Shown here piece by piece: positions 1-4,520 of a stretch of 9,932 nucleotides of DNA. The stretch comes from Bacteroidota bacterium (GTDB lineage: Bacteria; Bacteroidota; Bacteroidia; Bacteroidales; Prolixibacteraceae): contig JABMPI010000598.1 in NCBI GenBank assembly GCA_013203755.1, positions 1 through 9,932 on the forward strand, written 5' to 3'. The notes beneath the pieces are model-generated. The model made no database searches and was not told where the DNA came from. It saw only the letters and a list, made by a program, of their open reading frames with translations. The stretch's first letter is position 1. Every line of letters begins with the position of its first letter. Position numbers and translations under genes: made by a program.

Positions 1-1
1 G

Positions 2-85
2 AGCTACGATAAATATAACCTGGGTGCCAAGAGGTTTAAAATCGTTATAGACCAGTTGAAATTATTATCACTTGAGTTTTATTAA
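2..85 (+). CDS. C-terminal end of an unidentified protein (5' end outside window)
   Basis: An open frame enters from the left edge and stops at TAA 83-85, giving 27 residues that begin SYDKYNLGAKRF and end QLKLLSLEFY. The stretch has an ordinary mix of charged and hydrophobic residues, and the next gene starts 16 bases after its stop, which fits a real gene end. It is too short to assign a family. A chance open frame of this length is quite possible in AT-rich DNA, so this is a tentative call. Confidence 0.4.
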   Translation, partial: SYDKYNLGAKRFKIVIDQLKLLSLEFY

Positions 86-101
86 TCTAAATAATAAATT
101 C

Positions 102-518
102 ATGAAACATTCAAATCTATTTTTTGCCTTTACTTTGAGTCTGATAATATTAACCGTTGGTTGCAATGATGATGATTCAGCACAGGATGCTAATACAATT
201 CTTTTAACAAATAACACATGGGACATCTATCATGTATCCGGCAATGGTGTGGATATTTCAAATAATTCATTAAATCCATTTTTGGATTGCACATTGGATT
301 TTTATTCTAATGGTAGATATATAATAACTAATGGAAATTCTTATGAAGGAACCTGGAAGTTCAATTCTGCCCAATCGTCATTGATTTTTGACGAGGGTAC
401 TGTTGATGAAATGTTGATGAATATTCTGGAATTGACAGAAAATAAACTGGAACTGCAGAATATTATGACAGTGGAAGGAGAATCTATAATTCTAATTATT
501 AAGGCTATGCCACTCTAA
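102..518 (+). CDS. Lipocalin-like lipoprotein, probably surface-exposed
   Basis: Predicted 138-residue lipoprotein. Residues 1-20 form a signal peptide (KH near the start, then a hydrophobic run) ending in TVG before Cys21, the likely lipidation site; the lipobox is imperfect because position -3 is Thr. Cys21 is followed by N-D-D-D-S, an acidic cluster like the surface lipoprotein export signal known in Bacteroidota, so the protein may sit on the cell surface. The mature part has the pattern of small lipocalin-like Bacteroidota lipoproteins: Trp40 at the first strand, LDFYSNGRY at 65-73, YEGTWKF at 81-87, then alternating strands. The open frame can be extended to a TTG at 72, but ATG 102 gives the proper signal peptide and avoids overlap with the upstream stop. 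First of four same-strand envelope genes. Ligand and role are unknown. Confidence 0.75.
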   Translation: MKHSNLFFAFTLSLIILTVGCNDDDSAQDANTILLTNNTWDIYHVSGNGVDISNNSLNPFLDCTLDFYSNGRYIITNGNSYEGTWKFNSAQSSLIFDEGTVDEMLMNILELTENKLELQNIMTVEGESIILIIKAMPL

Positions 519-567
519 AATAAATGATTCTTTTATCCGAAAGACAAAATCAAAAAAGGGAATTGAA

Positions 568-1140
568 ATGAAAACATTTAAAATTAAAATAAGCATTCTA
601 TTTATTATACTATTTATTTCTCCGGTTATAACTAAGCCACAATCTGATGTTGTACTTTCCGAAAAATATAAGAAGGGAATAATACTTTTAAAAGACAGAA
701 AATCCTTCAATGGAGAAAATCTTGTTTTTAGTGCCGGGCAATTAACATTCATTTCTGTTTCGACTTCACAACCGAAAACTATTCCTTTGGAGGATATAAA
801 GTATGTGAAAGCGCAAACCGGCTCATATGCATTTGAGGCAGGTTTGGTTGGTGCAGGATTATCTGCATTGGGAATATTATCTGCATATTCTTCTGCGGAA
901 AATGATCCCACAATAGAAGTGAAAGAGAGCAGAATACCAATTATACTCGGTGTTGGTATAATTGGAGGTGCAGTAATTGGATCCATTTTCAAAAAAGAAA
1001 AGATTGTATTTAAGGATAATAAATTTACAACCGGCCTTTTTATAAGGAGCGAAAAAAATAATATCATCGGAGACCATATTACATCAATAGGTTTAAAAAT
1101 TCAATTTCAAAAAAACAAATATATAGTGCCGAATCAATAA
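568..1140 (+). CDS. Exported or membrane protein with two glycine-rich hydrophobic segments, unknown function
   Basis: A 190-residue protein of no family I recognise. Residues 1-25 look like a signal peptide or N-terminal anchor (basic start, then a hydrophobic run to about residue 21). Residues 28-82 are predicted beta-rich with several strands (GIILLKDRKSF, LVFSAGQLTFISV). Two glycine-rich hydrophobic segments follow, about 90-107 (GLVGAGLSALGIL) and 124-141 (ILGVGIIGGAVIG). They are glycine-zipper-like and could pack as a membrane hairpin. The C-terminal 50 residues are basic and strand-rich. GGG seven bases before the ATG serves as a ribosome site. The gene starts 49 bases after the lipoprotein gene. 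Codon use is unusual: 14 of 29 isoleucines are ATA, against 0 of 19 in trxB, although coaBC also uses ATA. Confidence 0.7.
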   Translation: MKTFKIKISILFIILFISPVITKPQSDVVLSEKYKKGIILLKDRKSFNGENLVFSAGQLTFISVSTSQPKTIPLEDIKYVKAQTGSYAFEAGLVGAGLSALGILSAYSSAENDPTIEVKESRIPIILGVGIIGGAVIGSIFKKEKIVFKDNKFTTGLFIRSEKNNIIGDHITSIGLKIQFQKNKYIVPNQ

Positions 1141-1152
1141 ATGATATTAAAT

Positions 1153-1160
1153 AAAGGAGG
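1153..1160 (+). promoter_or_regulatory. Strong Shine-Dalgarno site setting the start at 1168
   Basis: AAAGGAGG lies seven bases before ATG 1168. It is almost fully complementary to the 3' end of 16S rRNA. Genes of Bacteroidota usually lack such strong sites, and none of the core genes in this window has one. It shows that translation starts at 1168, not at the upstream in-frame ATG 1141, which directly abuts the previous stop codon. Confidence 0.8.
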
Positions 1161-1167
1161 AAATATT

Positions 1168-1773
1168 ATGAAAAATTTAATTCTAGTTTCGTGTTTTATA
1201 GTCCTGCTAACAGGATGTACGCATAAAGTGTATTTGCCCTTAATTCCTGATTATGAAATGGAGGTTAATTCATCTGATATACTAAAATCTATCGAACCCT
1301 CTATGCAATTTGTTAAAGGAAGTTTTGAAGACAAGAGATCCGATATAACCTTATTTGCCACTTTTAAGCAACAGGTGCATACTTACAATCTATTTGCAGA
1401 AAGACCTGTTGAAGACGCAATTTACGACGGGATAGCTGTAATGTTTGATAAAAATGGCCATTCCTGGTCAGATAGCGAGACAGGTCAAATTAAAATAAAC
1501 CTTAAATTGTTATCTGCAACAGCCGCAAGGACTACGGGAATGATTAAAGTCGGAGCTAACTCCAGTATTCAAATAAATCTTGAATTTGTAGACAATAAAT
1601 CAGGTAATCTGATATACAGCCAGGAGTATAACGGTACAGATGAACGGTCACAGGTTATGATTGGACTAATGGATATGGTTAAAAAATCAATCGATGCTTC
1701 AATAATTAATTGTATCAACAATGTAGCCAACGATAAATTACTTGCAGAGTCTCTTACAAAATATACAAACTAA
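1168..1773 (+). CDS. YajG-like lipoprotein, unknown function
   Basis: A 201-residue lipoprotein with a clear signal peptide and lipobox LLTGC (Cys17), so lipid-anchored in the envelope. The mature part resembles the YajG-type layout by pattern only: a V-K-G-S-F-E-D-K-R strip at 49-57, a helix from about 80 to 96 (VEDAIYDGIAVMFDKNG), strands at 107-115 and 133-142, a polar turn and SQEYNG at 151-156, then a long C-terminal helix from about 160. This resembles lipoproteins whose central domain recalls the anticodon-binding-like fold of LpoB and YajG. No acidic export tag follows Cys17 (it is T-H-K), so a periplasm-facing position is more likely. The start is fixed by the strong ribosome site. 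The downstream membrane gene follows closely and may be translationally coupled. Role unknown. Confidence 0.75.
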   Translation: MKNLILVSCFIVLLTGCTHKVYLPLIPDYEMEVNSSDILKSIEPSMQFVKGSFEDKRSDITLFATFKQQVHTYNLFAERPVEDAIYDGIAVMFDKNGHSWSDSETGQIKINLKLLSATAARTTGMIKVGANSSIQINLEFVDNKSGNLIYSQEYNGTDERSQVMIGLMDMVKKSIDASIINCINNVANDKLLAESLTKYTN

Positions 1774-1784
1774 GGATGTCCAAA

Positions 1785-2129
1785 ATGTATAGAGACCAAT
1801 TTGTTAATCCCATTCTAATTACTTTTACCTTATTGTTTTGGTTATGGTTTATACCATCCGGATATTTATGGGAATTAGTAAAACAGGAAGATATATTTTT
1901 ACCCATATTGCCAAGATTGTCATGGTTTCTACCTGGTTTTCTTTGGATTCATTTAAGGTGGTTATTTATAGTCACAATCTTTTTGTTGCCAGTTTTATTC
2001 TTTTTGATTATTCCTTTTGGAAAACACAGATTAATTCAGCAATCATTCTATTTAATCCATATTTGTCTGGTTCTACTTTTAATAATCAGTATTACCTGGG
2101 GAATATTGCTTTTAAAAGTTATTTCCTAA
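1785..2129 (+). CDS. Small inner-membrane protein with three predicted helices
   Basis: A very hydrophobic 114-residue protein with predicted membrane helices at about 8-28, 57-77 and 86-110. Basic patches between them (KHR at 80-82) suggest a cytoplasmic loop. It is rich in Trp, Phe, Leu and Ile, and no catalytic motif is visible. ATG 1776 is in frame and would add three residues, but the AAGG that could serve as its ribosome site touches it directly. From ATG 1785 the same AAGG lies nine bases upstream, so 1785 is preferred. AAGG overlaps the stop codon of the lipoprotein gene upstream, which suggests coupling. It may be a membrane partner of the YajG-like lipoprotein, but that is inferred only from position. 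Confidence 0.65.
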   Translation: MYRDQFVNPILITFTLLFWLWFIPSGYLWELVKQEDIFLPILPRLSWFLPGFLWIHLRWLFIVTIFLLPVLFFLIIPFGKHRLIQQSFYLIHICLVLLLIISITWGILLLKVIS

Positions 2130-2177
2130 TTTAAACATATTAATGTACTCTCGTTGTATCTTTTATTTCCTTTTTTG

Positions 2178-2194
2178 ATTGAATCCGATTCAAT
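2178..2194. repeat. Perfect 7-base hairpin in the intergenic region
   Basis: ATTGAAT, loop CCG, ATTCAAT. It lies about 50 bases after the small membrane-protein gene and follows a run of six T. No T-run follows on the plus strand, so it is at best a weak terminator or 3'-end stabilising stem. In AT-rich DNA it could be chance. Confidence 0.35.
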
Positions 2195-2352
2195 ATTATA
2201 GAAGTCTTTCTATTCATTTATCTGTTTTTTTTTGGATATTTTCATTTAAACATTTAATAAATATGATTTACTTATAAGGTATGTAATTTGCGTATTATAA
2301 TAAAGAGGTCATTTGTTTTCATTAGTGTATAAGAAATTAAATATCCCTTTGT

Positions 2353-2381
2353 GATTATTAATCATGAAACGATTAATAATC
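2353..2381. repeat. Perfect 11-base inverted repeat
   Basis: GATTATTAATC at 2353-2363 and its exact reverse complement GATTAATAATC at 2371-2381 are separated by seven bases (ATGAAAC). No T-run follows on either strand, so it is not a standard terminator. It could be an operator for a dimeric regulator, a recombinase site or a cruciform. It lies inside a wider 12-base inverted repeat, ATTTACTTATAA at 2266-2277 against TTATAAGTAAAT at 2387-2398, which alone is not significant in DNA this AT-rich. Confidence 0.55.
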
Positions 2382-2431
2382 TGGATTTATAAGTAAATTC
2401 GGGAAGATCTGACTAAATGTTGACTAAAAAC

Positions 2432-2457
2432 AAAAAAAGAGAACCCTTAAGTTCTCT
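2432..2457 (-). terminator. Rho-independent terminator behind the Phe-like tRNA remnant
   Basis: Read on the minus strand, a 7-base stem (AGAGAAC 2438-2444 with GTTCTCT 2451-2457) with a 6-base loop is followed by a run of seven T (2438-2432) and more T beyond. It lies 27 bases beyond the 3' end of the truncated tRNA, as expected for the terminator of the former tRNA gene. Confidence 0.75.
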
Positions 2458-2484
2458 CCTTTAGTATTTTATCATTCTTGGGTG

Positions 2485-2504
2485 TGGTGCCACCTGGAAT
2501 CGAA
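2485..2504 (-). pseudogene. 3' fragment of a tRNA gene (Phe-like acceptor end)
   Basis: On the minus strand this reads T-loop TTCGATT (2504-2498), T-stem 3' half CCAGG, acceptor 3' strand TGGCACC and discriminator A (2485). The matching T-stem 5' half is gone: the bases before the loop are TGTGA instead of CCTGG, and no anticodon or D-arm is found further upstream. The acceptor TGGCACC with CCAGG resembles tRNA-Phe of Bacteroidota, from memory and not by search. It is therefore a truncated tRNA, broken at the T-arm, still joined to a terminator. Such 3' fragments typically arise at attachment sites of integrating elements. Confidence 0.6.
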
Positions 2505-2651
2505 TCACAAACACCATACTTCAAGGTTTGAACGACTATTTTGTAATAGTAAAGTGATCTCTAAATATTAAACCGAAATGAGGTCAAACTTGTTTTTCTT
2601 ATTTAACGGGTAAAAATAAATGTTGATTGATACTTAAAATAATGTTTTTTT

Positions 2652-2715
2652 GTCTAGTGGTAGTTGGGGAGGGTATCGCATCCTTGTGATTATGTAGCAG
2701 TGGGAATAACCGCTA
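2652..2715 (+). pseudogene. Weak tRNA-like trace (possible Glu-type remnant)
   Basis: GTCTAGTGGTAG at 2652-2663 resembles the D-arm of tRNA-Glu. After a stretch with no clear anticodon arm comes an imperfect hairpin, TAGCAGT 2695-2701, loop GGGAATA, ACCGCTA 2709-2715, with one mismatch. The loop is not a T-loop, and acceptor strands do not pair. If this was a tRNA it is heavily decayed. It lies on the opposite strand from the other two remnants, which weakens the case. Confidence 0.2.
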
Positions 2716-2772
2716 TAGATCTAATAAATCAAATTAGTTGTGGTAAGTTAATGAATTGAGGTTCAGGGCGAT

Positions 2773-2797
2773 TTTGTTTACGCATTTGTTTACGCAT
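2773..2797. repeat. Tandem 13-base direct repeat, period 12
   Basis: TTTGTTTACGCAT occurs at 2773-2785 and again at 2785-2797, sharing one T. A period of 12 is close to one DNA helical turn. It lies directly beside the terminator of the Met-like tRNA remnant. Paired direct repeats of this kind can be accessory binding sites of integrases or initiators, but no integrase gene is seen here. Confidence 0.6.
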
Positions 2798-2803
2798 GTA
2801 GGA

Positions 2804-2835
2804 AATAAAAAAGGCACTCACTAATGTAAATGCCT
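2804..2835 (-). terminator. Rho-independent terminator behind the Met-like tRNA remnant
   Basis: On the minus strand the stem AGGCATTT (2835-2828) pairs with GAGTGCCT (2819-2812), eight pairs including two G-U, over an 8-base loop, followed by TTTTTT and more T down to about 2804. It lies about 10 bases beyond the 3' end of the truncated tRNA-Met. Confidence 0.75.
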
Positions 2836-2845
2836 GTATATCATG

Positions 2846-2895
2846 TAGCGAGAGGGCGACTTGAACGCCCGACCTCGTGATTATGAATCTCGCAC
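2846..2895 (-). pseudogene. 3' half of a tRNA-Met gene (CAT anticodon), D-arm and 5' acceptor lost
   Basis: On the minus strand this reads anticodon arm CGAGA-TTCATAA-TCACG (one mismatched pair, anticodon CAT), variable loop AGGTC, a perfect T-arm GGGCG-TTCAAGT-CGCCC, acceptor 3' strand TCTCGCT and discriminator A at 2846. Upstream of the anticodon arm the sequence turns into AT-rich DNA: there is no D-arm and no 5' acceptor AGCGAGA. The break falls just before the anticodon arm, a position where tyrosine integrases often cross over in tRNA genes. The anticodon-stem mismatch suggests decay. It is not a functional tRNA. Confidence 0.75.
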
Positions 2896-3047
2896 TTAAA
2901 TAATAAAACAATATATTCTTGGGTAAATGTCCTTAAGGGATGAATAAAAAAGTGATAACATGTTGAATATTAGTTATTCTGTGTGTTCCTGTTGGAAATG
3001 ATGCCAAAGTAAAATTTATCAAAATAGATACAAACTATTATATTCTG

Positions 3048-3068
3048 AAACGGCAGGAAAACGGCAGG
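3048..3068. repeat. Tandem 10-base direct repeat, period 11
   Basis: AAACGGCAGG at 3048-3057 and again at 3059-3068. It is G-rich against an AT-rich background and lies just left of the tRNA-Pro terminator, where an element integrated at the 3' end of tRNA-Pro would sit. Role unknown. Confidence 0.55.
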
Positions 3069-3071
3069 TGT

Positions 3072-3105
3072 AAATAAAAAAGAGCTACAAAATGAATTGT
3101 AACTC
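3072..3105 (-). terminator. Rho-independent terminator of tRNA-Pro
   Basis: On the minus strand the stem GAGTTACAA (3105-3097) pairs with TTGTAGCTC (3090-3082), nine pairs with one T-G, over a 6-base loop, followed by TTTTTTATTT (3081-3072). It starts 15 bases beyond the 3' end of the tRNA. Confidence 0.85.
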
Positions 3106-3120
3106 CTTGATTATCAGTTG

Positions 3121-3194
3121 TCGGGATGACAAGATTTGAACTTGCGACCCCTCGCCCCCCAGACGAGTACGCTACCAAGCTGCGCCACATCCCG
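3121..3194 (-). tRNA. tRNA-Pro (anticodon GGG)
   Basis: A full cloverleaf of 74 bases can be drawn on the minus strand: acceptor CGGGATG with CATCCCG, D-arm GCGC-AGCTTGGTA-GCGT, anticodon arm CTCGT-CTGGGGG-GCGAG, variable loop GGGTC, T-arm GCAAG-TTCAAAT-CTTGT, discriminator A. The anticodon GGG reads the proline codons CCC and CCU. CCA is not encoded: the bases after the discriminator are CAA, so the end must be added by the CCA-adding enzyme. The gene has its own promoter and terminator and stands alone. Confidence 0.93.
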
Positions 3195-3209
3195 AAAATT
3201 TTATGCTGG

Positions 3210-3240
3210 CAAAAGTAACAGTTGATTCTATTAATGCAAA
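3210..3240 (-). promoter_or_regulatory. Bacteroidota-type promoter of tRNA-Pro
   Basis: On the minus strand a TTTG (3240-3237) and TACTTTTG (3217-3210) are separated by exactly 19 bases, a perfect match to the -33 TTTG and -7 TAnnTTTG consensus. The -7 box ends 15 bases before the first base of the mature tRNA, which fits a short 5' leader removed by RNase P. Confidence 0.85.
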
Positions 3241-3325
3241 ACATTTTATTATTAATCCACCCTTATTGTAAAATCTATTGTCATAGAATATATTTATGCC
3301 CACTTAATTATTATTGATTGAATTT

Positions 3326-3358
3326 ATTGTGTAGCATTAAAGATGTTTTATACTTTTG
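3326..3358 (+). promoter_or_regulatory. Promoter of trxB
   Basis: TACTTTTG at 3351-3358 matches the -7 box TAnnTTTG. A partial -33 box, ATTG at 3326-3329, lies 21 bases upstream. Transcription would start near 3361, about 17 bases before ATG 3378. This rules out the TTG at 3318, which lies upstream of the promoter. Confidence 0.75.
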
Positions 3359-3377
3359 TTCAACAAAAAATAAAGAT

Positions 3378-4376
3378 ATGTTTAAACCACTTGATATTAG
3401 CGAAAACGAAGAGAATAAAAGCACTCAACCTACTGATGTTGAGCAAGTAAAATGTTTGATTATTGGATCTGGGCCGGCTGGATATACTGCTGCAATTTAT
3501 GCTGCACGAGCAAATTTAGCTCCGGTGATGTACGAAGGATTACAACCAGGAGGACAACTAACAACTACTACAGAAGTTGAAAATTATCCGGGTTATCCGG
3601 AAGGAGTTACTGGACCGGTAATGATGGAAGATCTTAAAAAACAAGCAGAACGATTTGGTACTGATGTGCGTTGGGGTATGGCAACTAAGGCTGATTTCTC
3701 TGGAGGAGTCCACAAGGTTTGGATTGATGACAGCAAATTAATTGAGGCGGAAACTGTTATTATTGCAACGGGTGCTACCGCAAAATATTTAGGATTGCCT
3801 GATGAAGAAAAGTATGCCGGAGGTGGTGTATCTGCATGTGCGACTTGCGATGGATTTTTCTACCGTGGAAAAGATGTTGCTGTTGTTGGTGGGGGAGATA
3901 CTGCAACCGAAGAAGCAATGTATTTAGCTGGTTTGTGTAAAAAAGTATATTTAATTGTTCGTCGTAACGAGTTACGTGCATCAAAAGTAATGGTTGAACG
4001 AACACTGAATACAAAGAATATTGAAATTTTGTGGAAACATCAAACCAAAGGATTATTTGGTGACGGTGTTGTTGAAGGTGCACATTTAGTAAAGAATCTT
4101 GGAGAAGAAGGTGAAGAAAATGTAGATATTAAAATTGACGGTTTCTTCCTTGGAATTGGGCACAAGCCAAACTCCGATATTTTTGCGGAATATTTAGATA
4201 CTGATGAAGTTGGTTATATTAATACCATTTCTGGAACTTCGAAAACAAAAGTACCTGGAATTTTTGCCTGTGGCGATGTGCAGGATTCGTTGTACCGTCA
4301 AGCGGTTACAGCTGCCGGTTCGGGTTGTATGGCAGCAATCGATGCCGAAAGGTACCTTTCAGAAAAAAATGCATAA
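3378..4376 (+). CDS. trxB: Thioredoxin reductase (NADPH, FAD)
   Basis: A 332-residue flavoprotein that passes electrons from NADPH through FAD and a redox disulfide to thioredoxin in the cytoplasm. Visible motifs, in order: FAD-binding GSGPAG at 30-35, the GGQ segment at 58-60, ATGA at 130-133, the active-site CATC with Cys154 and Cys157 followed by DGFF, NADPH-binding GGGDTA at 171-176, VRR at 194-196 (contacts the NADPH phosphate), and the second FAD motif GIFACGD at 294-300. Length is normal; the first 20 residues are an extra polar N-terminal extension. The open frame extends to TTG 3318, but the promoter lies inside that extension, so ATG 3378 is used. It is a single-gene transcript ending at a strong terminator and convergent with the synthase gene. 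Identity is very secure. Confidence 0.96.
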   Translation: MFKPLDISENEENKSTQPTDVEQVKCLIIGSGPAGYTAAIYAARANLAPVMYEGLQPGGQLTTTTEVENYPGYPEGVTGPVMMEDLKKQAERFGTDVRWGMATKADFSGGVHKVWIDDSKLIEAETVIIATGATAKYLGLPDEEKYAGGGVSACATCDGFFYRGKDVAVVGGGDTATEEAMYLAGLCKKVYLIVRRNELRASKVMVERTLNTKNIEILWKHQTKGLFGDGVVEGAHLVKNLGEEGEENVDIKIDGFFLGIGHKPNSDIFAEYLDTDEVGYINTISGTSKTKVPGIFACGDVQDSLYRQAVTAAGSGCMAAIDAERYLSEKNA

Positions 4377-4396
4377 TATTTTCAAAAAATATATTG

Positions 4397-4428
4397 AAAC
4401 GCAGGGCACATTGTCCTGCGTTTTTTTT
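4397..4428 (+). terminator. Rho-independent terminator of trxB
   Basis: A perfect 9-base stem, AAACGCAGG (4397-4405) with CCTGCGTTT (4415-4423), over a 9-base loop, running into eight T (4421-4428). It lies 20 bases after the trxB stop codon. Confidence 0.92.
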
Positions 4429-4473
4429 ACATAACTATTTCATATTTACAATCATAGAATTATTCCAAATAAA

Positions 4474-4498
4474 AAAGGGAGCCGATTAAGCTCCCTTT
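4474..4498 (-). terminator. Terminator of the minus-strand synthase gene
   Basis: GGGAGC (4477-4482) and GCTCCC (4490-4495) form a stem with a 7-base loop, extended by A-T pairs. On the minus strand it is followed by TTTTTTATTT, 22 bases after the gene's stop codon. Only a short T-run follows on the plus strand, so it works mainly for the minus-strand gene. Together with the trxB terminator it insulates the convergent pair. Confidence 0.9.
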
Positions 4499-4520
4499 AT
4501 GTATTTTAATTCTGGAAAAA

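Larger units (their letters stand above)
2130..3120. other. Long non-coding stretch with tRNA remnants and repeats
   Basis: About 1 kb without a believable protein gene on either strand: open frames are short, start inside tRNA-like or terminator sequence, and have no ribosome site. The first 300 bases are very AT-rich and carry inverted repeats. From about 2430 there are two truncated tRNA 3' ends, two minus-strand terminators, a weak third tRNA-like trace and two short tandem repeats, each listed separately. No terminator with a stem and T-run could be found directly behind the gene ending at 2129; only T-rich stretches follow it. Confidence 0.7.

Noticed and set aside
492..1067. 191-residue minus-strand open frame opposite the gene at 568-1140
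   Set aside because: The plus-strand frame has a signal peptide, ribosome site and co-directional neighbours. The minus frame lacks all of these and overlaps the end of the lipoprotein gene.
1838..2134. 98-residue plus-strand open frame overlapping the small membrane-protein gene in another frame
   Set aside because: It starts inside the other gene without a ribosome site. The frame at 1785-2129 has a coupled AAGG and well-formed membrane helices.
2729..2911. 60-residue minus-strand open frame ending with MRKQMRKQNRPEP, overlapping the Met-like tRNA fragment
   Set aside because: It runs through the tRNA fragment and its terminator, has no ribosome site, and the repeated MRKQ is just the translation of the tandem DNA repeat. 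An integrase fragment was considered, but no integrase motif is present.
2474..2923. 10-base direct repeat ATTCTTGGGT at 2474-2483 and 2914-2923 as an attachment-site duplication
   Set aside because: It is short and lies at different relative positions to the two tRNA fragments (downstream of one, upstream of the other), so it does not behave like a shared att core.
3038..3244. 68-residue minus-strand open frame over tRNA-Pro
   Set aside because: It is the translation of the tRNA, its promoter and its terminator; not a gene.
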